Of a stretch of DNA of 64,000 nucleotides, positions 12,047 through 21,497 are shown piece after piece. The DNA is taken from NCBI GenBank assembly GCA_905182395.1, contig CAJJBL010000018.1, forward strand, positions 1-64,000. The letters run 5' to 3'. Source of the DNA: an alpha proteobacterium SCGC AAA536-G10 (GTDB lineage Bacteria > Pseudomonadota > Alphaproteobacteria > Puniceispirillales > Marisalimonadaceae). The notes beneath the pieces are model-generated. The model was not told where the DNA came from. It saw nothing but the letters and a program-made list of their open reading frames with translations, and did not search any database. The position numbers and the translations under genes are program-made. Positions within the stretch are counted from its first letter, which is position 1, and every line of letters starts with the position of its first letter.

Positions 12047-12922
12047 TTATTTTTGTTTAATAGAGTTATTTTTTGTAACTATAAATACACCAATACTAGA
12101 TAAGAAAAGGCCAAAAATATCCAAGTGAGTAAAATTTTCTTGGAGAATTAAATAAGCCATAATAGCTGAAACAGGAGGAATTAAAAAAAATAAAGTAGAT
12201 GTTTTACCTGCATCATTATATTTCAGCATCCACATTAAAATTAAAAAAGCACCAAGAGAAATCACTAAAACTTGCCAAGTCATTGCTATTAAAAAAGATG
12301 ATGTAAAATTTATAAAATAATTTTCAAAACATATTGCCAATAATAAATGAAAAATAGAAGCTCCTAATGCTTGAAGAAAGTTATTAGCTGATAAAGACAA
12401 ATCATTAACAATTCTTTTTTGCCAAATTATACCTATAGAAGATGAAATTAACCCAACTAATCCAGAACATAAAGCTAAAATAGTTAAGTCATCATTTAAA
12501 TCGGATACAATCACTATAGCCGCTCCTAAAAAACCTATTAATATACCAAACCATTGGATTTTAGATAAAAATTCTTTTAAAATTTTTTGTGCAAGGACAG
12601 CCGTCATAATAGGTTGTAAAGATACAATCAATGCAATTATGCTCGCAGAAGCTCCTTTAGATAAAGCATAGAAAACTCCACCTAAATAGAAACCATGAAA
12701 AAGTATACCGCTAACTAAAGCTTCTAAAACAGATTTAAAACTAAAAAATTTTCTCTCAGAAAATAAAATAAAAAAAACAAAGAAAATAAAGGCAACTATT
12801 ATAAACCTGTAAGATAAAGCTATAAAAGGAGATGCATCTTCTACAATGATTTTACTAGTTATAAAAGCTGAAGACCAGAGTATAACAAAGATTAAAGGAA
12901 AAAAATTATTCAATTTAAGCAT
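12047..12922 (-). CDS. EamA/DMT-family transporter
   Basis: About ten hydrophobic segments; ILWSSAFITSKIIVEDASPFIALSYRF and the EamA duplication. Confidence 0.88.
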   Translation of the reverse strand: MLKLNNFFPLIFVILWSSAFITSKIIVEDASPFIALSYRFIIVAFIFFVFFILFSERKFFSFKSVLEALVSGILFHGFYLGGVFYALSKGASASIIALIVSLQPIMTAVLAQKILKEFLSKIQWFGILIGFLGAAIVIVSDLNDDLTILALCSGLVGLISSSIGIIWQKRIVNDLSLSANNFLQALGASIFHLLLAICFENYFINFTSSFLIAMTWQVLVISLGAFLILMWMLKYNDAGKTSTLFFLIPPVSAIMAYLILQENFTHLDIFGLFLSSIGVFIVTKNNSIKQK

Positions 12923-12961
12923 ATAATTATTTCATATAAGATATTGTATTTATAGTGTTAT

Positions 12962-13357
12962 TTATTTTTTAGGTTCAATAGGACCGTTTAATTCTAGCCA
13001 TCGAGAGAATCCTCCAAGTATATGAGAGGCATTAAGAAGTCCCATATCATTTGCTGTTTCAGTTGCTAATGCGGATCTCCAACCAGATGCACAATAAAAA
13101 ATAAAGTGGTAATTTTCATTAAAAATTTTTTTATGATAGGGACTATTAGGATCTATCCAAAATTCTAACATTCCTCTGGGAACATGCTTTGCATTTAAAA
13201 TACGACCTGAATTAGATATTTCTCTGATATCACGAAGATCAATAAATAAATTATTTTTATCAGAATGCATTTGAATAGCATTCTCAACAGATAAATTATT
13301 TATTTTACTTTTAGCATTTTCAACTAATTCTAAAACAGATTTTTTTATTTGGATCAT
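12962..13357 (-). CDS. Rhodanese-like domain protein
   Basis: LFIDLRDIREISNSGRILNAKHVPRGML...FIFYCASGWRSALA with the active-site Cys loop. Confidence 0.88.
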   Translation of the reverse strand: MIQIKKSVLELVENAKSKINNLSVENAIQMHSDKNNLFIDLRDIREISNSGRILNAKHVPRGMLEFWIDPNSPYHKKIFNENYHFIFYCASGWRSALATETANDMGLLNASHILGGFSRWLELNGPIEPKK

Positions 13358-13407
13358 TATTATATTCGCTAAACAGTTAAAATTTAATTGAAACTTACTG
13401 AAACTTA

Positions 13408-14361
13408 TTAGTTTAGTCTATGAAATATTAATTCAGCAGCTTTTTCGCCAGATATAAAAGCAGACTCAACCCTAGATCCTTCCATGAAATCGCCAGCTAT
13501 AGCTATAGGATAATTAGGATCAATCTGAATCCCTTTAGCAATATTATTTACTTTAGCATATTTCCAAAAATGTAGTTTACTATAGACAATTTGTGAACTA
13601 ATTAAATGATCAGATAGTTTAAAAATTTTAGGTAATTCATTAAGTATTTGGTCTTTAATAAAAAATTGATCTTTTATAAAATTTTCATTTGAAAAAATAG
13701 CATTGGCATGGATTGTCCAGCAATTTTTATCATTACTAGAAGCTAGCCAGCTAAGAATATTTGATTTATTTTTAGATAAGTCAAAATAAGAAGGAATAGT
13801 ATCAGGTAGACTTTTAAAAGCTAACATTAATGCAATGCAAGAATCATAGGAAGCTGTAGATAATACTTTGCTGAGATAAGGAAATTTGGTCATCAATTCT
13901 ATATTTTGAGGGGCTGGTAATGTAGATATTACAGCATCATAAGTATCTTCTTTTGAAGAATTTTCATACAAAACATTAATTTTTTTATTATTTTTAAATA
14001 TTCCAATTACTTTAGTTTTTTGTTTAACATAAATTTCATTTGATATAGAGCTTAAAAAATTTCGCATAGTTGGAAATCCACGGTATCTTTGTGGAGAAAA
14101 ATTTTCATATTTTTTAATATAATTTTTATTTATGTCCGACTTTAAAAGTTGATTAAAGTTTTTTGATCGAGCAGTAAAAAATTGAGCTCCATGAAAAAAG
14201 GTAAATTTATTATTTTCTTTTTCTTTAATATGAGTTGCTATCCTTCCACCTATGAAATCACCTTTATCAACAATGATTGTTTCCAATCCATATGATTTAA
14301 GCTTTCTTGATGCAGAAATTCCTGCTATTCCTGAACCAATAACAAGTATTTTTTTTGACAT
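13408..14361 (-). CDS. NAD(P)/FAD-binding amine oxidase-like protein (renalase-like)
   Basis: ILVIGSGIAGISASRKLKSYGLETIIVDKGDFIGGRIAT and C-terminal AIAGDFMEGSRVESAFISGEKAA. Confidence 0.8.
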   Translation of the reverse strand: MSKKILVIGSGIAGISASRKLKSYGLETIIVDKGDFIGGRIATHIKEKENNKFTFFHGAQFFTARSKNFNQLLKSDINKNYIKKYENFSPQRYRGFPTMRNFLSSISNEIYVKQKTKVIGIFKNNKKINVLYENSSKEDTYDAVISTLPAPQNIELMTKFPYLSKVLSTASYDSCIALMLAFKSLPDTIPSYFDLSKNKSNILSWLASSNDKNCWTIHANAIFSNENFIKDQFFIKDQILNELPKIFKLSDHLISSQIVYSKLHFWKYAKVNNIAKGIQIDPNYPIAIAGDFMEGSRVESAFISGEKAAELIFHRLN

Positions 14362-14415
14362 AATATCCCTTATATAAAGTTAAAAAATAGGATTTACTTA
14401 CTAGGATTTAAAAAA

Positions 14416-15411
14416 ATGAGTAATTACAATATAAAGACTGAATTTATACTAGAGAAATTTCAATTTGAAAATCAATTTTCTTTACCAATATCTAAAAATA
14501 TAAACGCGGAATCTGTAGTAAATATATATGAAGCAATGAGAAGTTTTTTTCCAATTTATCATAATTCAGAAAAAGAAACAATCGTAGCTCCAAGATTAGA
14601 AAATATATTAGAGAGCTTTGATGGTTTATTTTTAGACGCGTTCGGTGTTTTAAATGTTGGGCCTAAACTTATACCTGGCATTATTAAAACAATTGATAAA
14701 GCAAGAGACATGGGAATTACATTATTAGTTGTTACTAATGGAGCAAGTAATGACACTTCAAAGAAAAGAGATCAATTGTCATCGTTAGGATTAGAGTTTT
14801 CTTATGATGAAATAATTTCAAGCAGAGATGCCGCAGAAGTATTTTTATCATTTAATAAGCCAGAAGGTCCTCTAGGAGTTTTAGGTAATATTGGAAATAA
14901 ATTTACTATTCCAGATTTAGAATGTGTTGAATTAGAGCAAGACTATTCAATATTTGAAGAAATGAGTTCTTTTATACTTCTTGGAACGACTATGTGGGAT
15001 ACTATGTGGCAAGATATGTTGTTAAATTCATTAAAAGATAATCCTAGACCTTTATTTGTAGCTAATCCTGACATAGTGGCACCTCATGAAAATAAATTTA
15101 GCATGGAACCAGCTTATTTTATATCACATTTAATAGCTAATGGTGCCCATCTGCCTTTTTGGCTTGGCAAACCATTTCCAACAATATTTGAGTTAGCACT
15201 TAACAGAATGACAGAGTTAGCAGGGAGGCACTTGAATCTTTCAAGAATTGGAATGGTAGGTGATACTCTTCATACAGATATTTTAGGATCTAATAGTATT
15301 GGATTGAAGTCAGTTTTAATGACAAATCATGGTCTTTTTAGAAATGAAAATATTGCTAAAATGATAAAAAAAACTGGTATTATACCTGATTTTATTATTG
15401 AAGGACCATAA
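14416..15411 (+). CDS. HAD-IIA family sugar-phosphatase-like hydrolase
   Basis: DGLFLDAFGVLNVG, TNGASND, and MVGDTLHTDILGSNSIGLKSVLMTNHG motifs. Confidence 0.88.
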   Translation: MSNYNIKTEFILEKFQFENQFSLPISKNINAESVVNIYEAMRSFFPIYHNSEKETIVAPRLENILESFDGLFLDAFGVLNVGPKLIPGIIKTIDKARDMGITLLVVTNGASNDTSKKRDQLSSLGLEFSYDEIISSRDAAEVFLSFNKPEGPLGVLGNIGNKFTIPDLECVELEQDYSIFEEMSSFILLGTTMWDTMWQDMLLNSLKDNPRPLFVANPDIVAPHENKFSMEPAYFISHLIANGAHLPFWLGKPFPTIFELALNRMTELAGRHLNLSRIGMVGDTLHTDILGSNSIGLKSVLMTNHGLFRNENIAKMIKKTGIIPDFIIEGP

Positions 15412-15414
15412 CAA

Positions 15415-16197
15415 ATGATGGAATCATTAAAAAATGATTTAATTTTTAAAAACATATGTTTTTCATATTCATCAATGCAAAATAACATATGTGATAATTT
15501 AAATTTAACAATAAAAAGTGGTAAATTTACAAGTATATTAGGTCCCTCTGGGTCAGGTAAAACTTCTTTATTAAAGTTAGCTTCTGGGCTTCTAGAGCCC
15601 ATAAGTGGTAACATCAAATATAAAAATAAAAAAATATCTGAGTGTCCATTAAACGTTACTTTGGTACAACAAAACTCTTCATTAATGCCATGGTTAAGCG
15701 TATATAGAAATATAATATTAGGTAATAAAAATTATAAAAGTTCATTAGGTAATAAACTAATAAAGGATGTTGGCCTAGAAGGCTTTAAAGATTTTTACCC
15801 TCACCAGTTATCTGGAGGAATGTTACAAAGAGTTGCTATAGCAAGGGCTTTGATTTTTAAACCTAGACTTCTTCTATTGGACGAACCATTTGGTGCTTTA
15901 GATAATTTGAGTAGAGAATTAATAGCAACGGAACTTGTGGGAATAATTAAAAAAGAATTAGGAACTGTAGTAATGGTAACTCATTCAATTGAAGAAGCTG
16001 CTTTATTAAGTGATGAGGTATTAATAATGGGTAGAAATCCATTATGTTTAATAAAACGATGTACTCCTCCAAATATATCTGGCTCTAAATCATGGCAGAA
16101 ATTAGGTCTAAGAAAATCATTAGAGGTAAAAGACTTTCAAAACTATTTAAAAATAATAAGAAAAATATCATATGAAATAATAGAAAAAGGATTGTAA
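15415..16197 (+). CDS. ABC transporter ATP-binding protein (SsuB/TauB-like subgroup)
   Basis: LGPSGSGKTSLLKL, LSGGMLQRVAIARAL, LLLLDEPFGALD. Confidence 0.93.
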   Translation: MMESLKNDLIFKNICFSYSSMQNNICDNLNLTIKSGKFTSILGPSGSGKTSLLKLASGLLEPISGNIKYKNKKISECPLNVTLVQQNSSLMPWLSVYRNIILGNKNYKSSLGNKLIKDVGLEGFKDFYPHQLSGGMLQRVAIARALIFKPRLLLLDEPFGALDNLSRELIATELVGIIKKELGTVVMVTHSIEEAALLSDEVLIMGRNPLCLIKRCTPPNISGSKSWQKLGLRKSLEVKDFQNYLKIIRKISYEIIEKGL

Positions 16198-16200
16198 ATT

Positions 16201-16974
16201 GTGATTTATAAAAATCAGACAATTTTAGTTACTGCATCAGCTAAAAGATTAGGCAAACATATCGTAACTGATTTAGTTAAATCTGGTTGGAATATTGCTT
16301 TACATTATAATCAGTCAAAAATTATTGCTGAGGAGACAGCTCATTCCTTAATTAAAATTGGTGGGAAGGTGACCTTGCATCAAGCTGATTTGTCAAAGTC
16401 AGATCAACTTACAAATTTAATAAATAATGTTAAGAAACTTAATTCACAATGGATTGGCTTAATAAATAATGCTGGATTATTTAAATATGATGATGGAATA
16501 AACTTTGATTTTGAAAATTTAAATGATCACATGTCAGTTAATTTTATAGCCCCCGCTATCTTAACTCAAGCTTTAGCAAGGTTTACAATTGAAAAACAAA
16601 AACAAGATAAAAAATTACAAGGAATGGTAATTAATATTTTAGATGCTAAAATATTTGGATTAAACCCAGATTACTATAGTTATACATTATCAAAGCAGGC
16701 CCTTTATGGTCTTACTAAAATGTCAGCCCTTTCATATGCGTCGTCTATAAGAGTAAATGGAATTGCTCCAGGTATTACTCTGCCCGCTCCTGGGCAAGAT
16801 AAAAATTTATTCCAACGTTCTCATAAACAAAACTTACTAAAATCATCAGCTACTGTAGAAGAGATTTTAAACGCTATTCAATTCTTAATTATATCTAAAT
16901 CTGTCACAGGTCATGTAACTCTTCTTGATGGAGGAGCTCATCTTGCCCCACCAAGAAGAGATGTTGGATTGTAA
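16201..16974 (+). CDS. Short-chain dehydrogenase/reductase, FolM/pteridine reductase-like (GTG start)
   Basis: ILVTASAKRLGKHIV, INNAGLF, YTLSKQALYGLTK, VNGIAPG. Immediately upstream of folB. Confidence 0.85.
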   Translation: MIYKNQTILVTASAKRLGKHIVTDLVKSGWNIALHYNQSKIIAEETAHSLIKIGGKVTLHQADLSKSDQLTNLINNVKKLNSQWIGLINNAGLFKYDDGINFDFENLNDHMSVNFIAPAILTQALARFTIEKQKQDKKLQGMVINILDAKIFGLNPDYYSYTLSKQALYGLTKMSALSYASSIRVNGIAPGITLPAPGQDKNLFQRSHKQNLLKSSATVEEILNAIQFLIISKSVTGHVTLLDGGAHLAPPRRDVGL

Positions 16975-16999
16975 TAAAAATTTCAAAAAAGAGAAAAAA

Positions 17000-17359
17000 A
17001 TGTTAAACATTAGAAAAAGAAAAATATTTATAAATAATTTTGAATTAATGGCATCAGTTGGTGCGTATGAAGTAGAAAAAGAACAAAAGCAAAAAATAAT
17101 TATAGATTTAGAGATTTATCTTACAAATGATTCTGAAACTAAAACAGATGAATTAAATCAAACCCAAGATTATAGCCAATTCAGAACATTAGTTAAAGAT
17201 ATTATCAATAGTAGACACTTTCAATTACTTGAAATACTTACAGATAAAATTTATGAAGAAATCATTAAAAATGAATTTGTTTTAGGAGTAAAAGTTAAAA
17301 TTACTAAACCTGATATATTTTATGATTGTGAAGTAGCCTACCAGCTTTCTAATATTTAA
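17000..17359 (+). CDS. folB: Dihydroneopterin aldolase
   Basis: IFINNFELMASVGAYEVEKEQKQKIIIDLEI and VKVKITKPDI. Start chosen at the internal Met at 17000. Confidence 0.87.
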   Translation: MLNIRKRKIFINNFELMASVGAYEVEKEQKQKIIIDLEIYLTNDSETKTDELNQTQDYSQFRTLVKDIINSRHFQLLEILTDKIYEEIIKNEFVLGVKVKITKPDIFYDCEVAYQLSNI

Positions 17360-18120
17360 AAGTTATCTTTTTGAGTTCGGATAGATTTAAAAATTTCTGA
17401 TGGGCTGCTTAAATTAAGTCCTATGGAAGAAGCAAAAGAATTTTCATTAGCTCTTAAAAATGGATTAATTTTTTTTTCATCTCCTAATAAGAATGGAATA
17501 GTTGGCAGTCCCTCATTTCTTTTATTATTAATATTGTTGTAAGCTTGTTTTAGTAATTGGTTATTAGGATCTATATGAATAGAAAATTTTGCATTAGATA
17601 ATGTATATTCGTGGCCACAGTATACTGTAGTATCGTCAGGTAGTAATTTTAATTTTAGAAGGCTATTCCACATTTCTTCCATCGTTCCTTCAAAAACTCG
17701 ACCACATCCTAAGTAAAACATTGTATCTCCTGAAAAAAGATATTTTTCTTCTGGTATATAAAAACATACATGACCTAAGGTATGCCCTGGGGTATGAATT
17801 GCTTTAGAATCGGCTCCTGCTATAGATATAGTATCACCATCTGAAACAAAAATATCTATATCTGATATACGGTCCTTTTCATACAAAGGTGCAATTAATT
17901 GTGATTTATATATTTTTTTAAGTTTAGAGTTACCACCGGTATGATCATGATGATGATGAGTATTAATAATTTGATCTAAATTCCAGTTTTTAGCTTTTAA
18001 GACCTTTATTACTGGATCAGCTTCGCCTGGATCTATTACAGCAGTAATATTTTGTTTATCATTATGTAATAAATAGATGTAATTATCAGACAAAGCGCTA
18101 ATTAGTTCTATATGAATCAT
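17356..18120 (-). CDS. gloB: Hydroxyacylglutathione hydrolase (glyoxalase II)
   Basis: NTHHHHDHTGGN, HTPGHTLGHVCFY, YCGHEYT. Confidence 0.95.
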   Translation of the reverse strand: MIHIELISALSDNYIYLLHNDKQNITAVIDPGEADPVIKVLKAKNWNLDQIINTHHHHDHTGGNSKLKKIYKSQLIAPLYEKDRISDIDIFVSDGDTISIAGADSKAIHTPGHTLGHVCFYIPEEKYLFSGDTMFYLGCGRVFEGTMEEMWNSLLKLKLLPDDTTVYCGHEYTLSNAKFSIHIDPNNQLLKQAYNNINNKRNEGLPTIPFLLGDEKKINPFLRANENSFASSIGLNLSSPSEIFKSIRTQKDNF

Positions 18121-18267
18121 TTTTTTCCTATTTAGTTAATTGATTTAAGTATTGGTTTTTTAAAAACATTAATTTAAAATAAAGCATATTTTTATAATTA
18201 TTATAATCAAAAAGTTTATTTTATTAATTTTAGGTATATAAGTTAAAAAATAATAAAAAGGAATGAA

Positions 18268-18795
18268 ATGAATAATATAGAATTAGATACTCTTCGAGTC
18301 AAAATTGATGATATTGATTTTCAATTATCAAATCTATTAAAAGAAAGACAATCTTTAGCATCTAAAATAATGATTGCAAAAAAAGGAAATTCTCCTTTTG
18401 ATCCTGAAAGAGAAGAAAAAGTTATAGAAAAGGTAGTTACTTTTGGGTTAGATAAGTTTTTAGTTGAAAAAATATGGCGTCAGATAATATCATCAAATTT
18501 ATCATTACAAAAAAAATTAAAAATAGGTGTGGCAGGTAATGATGATGAAATTAAATCTTCTTATTTAGGCCATTTTGGTAATTATTTTGATACAACTTAT
18601 TTTTCTAGTGTTATCAGTTTATTAGCTTCATTAGAAAAGAAAGATATAGAAATAGGCTTTATAAATAATGACAATATAAAAAAAATTGAAAATGAAAGCG
18701 ATATTAAAGTTAACTTTCAAGTTATAGCTAATATTCCGTTGTATAAAAAACCTGATCAACAACAATATAATATTATTAAACTTAAAATGAATTAA
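18268..18795 (+). CDS. AroQ-type chorismate mutase with a short C-terminal extension resembling truncated prephenate dehydratase
   Basis: N-terminal LRVKIDDIDFQLSNLLKERQSLASKIMIAK...DPEREEKVI, followed by LKIGVAGNDDEIKSSYLGHFGNYFDTTYFSSVISLLASLEKKDIEIGFI. Confidence 0.83.
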   Translation: MNNIELDTLRVKIDDIDFQLSNLLKERQSLASKIMIAKKGNSPFDPEREEKVIEKVVTFGLDKFLVEKIWRQIISSNLSLQKKLKIGVAGNDDEIKSSYLGHFGNYFDTTYFSSVISLLASLEKKDIEIGFINNDNIKKIENESDIKVNFQVIANIPLYKKPDQQQYNIIKLKMN

Positions 18796-18811
18796 TTATA
18801 GGTATTTATCA

Positions 18812-19900
18812 ATGTTATTTCCTTCTGTGAAAAGCAGTATAGAAAATTTAAAATCTTATAAACCCAATTTTGGAAAAGTCAAAAATATAAAAGTAATTAG
18901 ACTATCCGCAAATGAAGGTGCATTGGGCACTTCAGCAAAGGCAATTAAAGCAATTAATTCTTTTTCTACTGATTTACATAGATATCCTCCTCAAGTAAGT
19001 GAAGATTTAGTTAACGCAATTGCAAAAAGATATTCTCTTGATAGAGATAAAATTATTTTAGGAAATGGTTCAGATGAATTAATTGCAATTATAGCACAAG
19101 CCTATCTTAGTTCGGAGGATGAAGCTATTTATACAGAGTATGGTTTTTTACAATTTCCACAACAAATTTCAATTGTTGGCGCAAAAGGCGTAATAGCTAA
19201 AGATAATAAATTAACAGTTAGTGTTGATAATATACTTTCTAAAATTAACAAGAAAACAAAGTTAGTTTTTCTTGCTAATGCTAATAATCCTACTGGTACA
19301 TTTATATCAAAAGATGATATAATAAGGCTTCATCAAGGCATGCCTTCAAATGTTTTGCTTGTTTATGACGCAGCTTATAGTGAATTTATTATTGACCCTG
19401 ATTATATTGATGGAAGCTATTTAGTCAATCAATATGACAATGTCATTATGTTAAGAACATTTTCGAAAATGCATGGTTTAGCTTCATTAAGGCTTGGTTG
19501 GGCATATTGTTCTAGCTATATTTTAAATAATCTTATGAAGGTTAGAGGGCCATTTAGTGTTAATGTTGCTGCCATGATAGCGGGAAAGGCTGCAATTGAA
19601 GATATTGATTTTCAGAAAAAATCAGTAGAGCACAATATAAACTGGATGGCTTGGATAAAAAAAGAATTAAAAAAAATAGGGTTAACATATCAATCATCTG
19701 TTACTAATTTTCTACTAATAAAATTTCCTTGTGAAAAACAAAAAACTGCTGAAAATGCAGAGATTTTTTTAGCAAAGCGTGGAATTTTAGTTAGAAATAT
19801 GTCTGGATATAATTTACCAAGCTATTTAAGAGTTTCATTAGGTACAGAAGAGGAAAACATGATTTTTATAAAAGAATTAAAAAGCTTTATAGATAATTAA
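18812..19900 (+). CDS. hisC: Histidinol-phosphate/aromatic aminotransferase
   Basis: LSANEGALGTS, ILGNGSDELIAII, NANNPTGTF, RTFSKMHGLASLRLGW. Confidence 0.93.
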   Translation: MLFPSVKSSIENLKSYKPNFGKVKNIKVIRLSANEGALGTSAKAIKAINSFSTDLHRYPPQVSEDLVNAIAKRYSLDRDKIILGNGSDELIAIIAQAYLSSEDEAIYTEYGFLQFPQQISIVGAKGVIAKDNKLTVSVDNILSKINKKTKLVFLANANNPTGTFISKDDIIRLHQGMPSNVLLVYDAAYSEFIIDPDYIDGSYLVNQYDNVIMLRTFSKMHGLASLRLGWAYCSSYILNNLMKVRGPFSVNVAAMIAGKAAIEDIDFQKKSVEHNINWMAWIKKELKKIGLTYQSSVTNFLLIKFPCEKQKTAENAEIFLAKRGILVRNMSGYNLPSYLRVSLGTEEENMIFIKELKSFIDN

Positions 19901-19902
19901 TA

Positions 19903-20781
19903 ATGGCTTTAATTTATAAAAAGGTATGTGTAATAGGATTAGGACTTATTGGAACTTCAATTCTTCATGCTATTAAAGCAAAAGAAGATAAGAATATTAT
20001 TACTTTGGCATACGACATTAACTCGAATCATAGAGACATAGTTTCTAAAATGAACATTGCCTCTCTAGTCTGTGATAAAATAGAAAATGCTATTAACGAT
20101 GCTGATTTAATTATTTTATCAATCCCTGTAGGCTCAATGTCTAATGTAGCAAAGTTAATATCCTCATATTTAAAAGAAGGTGCTATAATTACAGATACTG
20201 GTTCTACTAAACAATCTGTAATTAAAGATATACAGCCAAACCTTCCAAAAAACGTTCATTTTATTCCTTCTCATCCACTTGCAGGGACAGAGTATTCAGG
20301 TCCTCAAGCAGGGTTTGGAACTTTATTTGAAAACCGTTACTGGCTTTTAATATCTGATATAGAAACAAAAAAAACAAAACAATTAGGATCTTTTTTCACA
20401 AAATTAGGAGCAATGGTAGAAATAATTAATGCTAATTATCATGATAGAATTTTAGCAATTACATCTCATTTACCACATTTAATTGCTTATACTATAGTTG
20501 GAACAGCTTCCGATTTAGAATCTGATTTAAAAAATGATGTTATTAGATACTCAGCATCAGGTTTTAGAGATTTTACTAGGCTTGCTTCATCAGACCCAAT
20601 AATGTGGAGAGATATTTTTATTCATAACTCTGATGCTGTTCTAGAGATGCTTCAGAGATTTAATGAAGATTTATCGGATTTACAAAAAGCTATTAGAAAG
20701 CAAGATGCAGACAAGCTGCATTCATTTTTCTCAAGAACAAGGTCCATTAGAAAAAAAATAATAGATGCTGGTCAAAGTTAA
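19903..20781 (+). CDS. tyrA: Prephenate/arogenate dehydrogenase
   Basis: VCVIGLGLIGTSILHAIK, TDTGSTKQSVI, FIPSHPLAGTEYSGP, ITSHLPHLIAY. Confidence 0.93.
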   Translation: MALIYKKVCVIGLGLIGTSILHAIKAKEDKNIITLAYDINSNHRDIVSKMNIASLVCDKIENAINDADLIILSIPVGSMSNVAKLISSYLKEGAIITDTGSTKQSVIKDIQPNLPKNVHFIPSHPLAGTEYSGPQAGFGTLFENRYWLLISDIETKKTKQLGSFFTKLGAMVEIINANYHDRILAITSHLPHLIAYTIVGTASDLESDLKNDVIRYSASGFRDFTRLASSDPIMWRDIFIHNSDAVLEMLQRFNEDLSDLQKAIRKQDADKLHSFFSRTRSIRKKIIDAGQS

Positions 20782-21405
20782 TTAAAACAGAATTTTAGAA
20801 ATGTTAATTCTTGATTTGGCTATTAGAAATTTACAGTATTCTAATAATATTAATGAAAATGTTTCATATGAATATATCCAATTATTAATATTGTGTTTTT
20901 CAGGAGTAATAGGGTATTTAATAATTTTTAAGTTAGGCATTTTATTTTTAAATTCTAAAACAGCTCTTGGCATATGATAGTTACTAGTAATAAGAATAAG
21001 TTGTTTTATATTATTTTTATTAACCCATATCAGGGTTTCTATTGCATTCGAACGAGTGTTTTGAGATTTATTATCTAGTTCTAGGCAGCATTCAATAAAT
21101 ATATTCAGTGGATCATTTTTTGATAATAGTTTATTTACATTTGATTTTGTAAAACCTTTGCCAGTACCACTAATAAGTATATCAATATTCATTGATCCCA
21201 ATTTACTAAAATTTTTAATTAATTTTAACCCTTCCTTAATTCTATTTGATCCCCCTGTTAGAATGACAACGTTCTCTGCTTCTTTAATAGAATATTCTGT
21301 AAGAGATTGAACTTGCTCTTTATACTTTAATAATCCAGTACAAAAATAAATAAATATAATTATAAAAATTAGTAAAAAAAATACTTTAAAAATATGTTTG
21401 TTCAT
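20782..21405 (-). CDS. YdcF/ElyC family (DUF218) membrane protein
   Basis: N-terminal TM; NVVILTGGSNRIKEGL, NTRSNAIETL, ILITSNYHMPRAVLEF. Confidence 0.87.
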   Translation of the reverse strand: MNKHIFKVFFLLIFIIIFIYFCTGLLKYKEQVQSLTEYSIKEAENVVILTGGSNRIKEGLKLIKNFSKLGSMNIDILISGTGKGFTKSNVNKLLSKNDPLNIFIECCLELDNKSQNTRSNAIETLIWVNKNNIKQLILITSNYHMPRAVLEFKNKMPNLKIIKYPITPEKHNINNWIYSYETFSLILLEYCKFLIAKSRINISKILF

Positions 21406-21497
21406 AAATATATCATTCTAATAGTTTGAAACATGTTGGCAAAAAAAAATTGGTTAGTATATAATAAAAATATATTTTATTATTTCTAAGGGTACTA

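Noticed and set aside
12047-16974. Mixed block of transporter, rhodanese, FAD protein, HAD hydrolase, ABC ATPase and SDR as a novel accessory cluster
   Set aside because: Genes change strand, are individually common families, and nothing links them functionally; no island boundaries seen.
18192-18206. ttataattattataa palindrome upstream of the chorismate mutase gene
   Set aside because: Pure A/T 15-mer; too likely by chance in this composition to call an operator.
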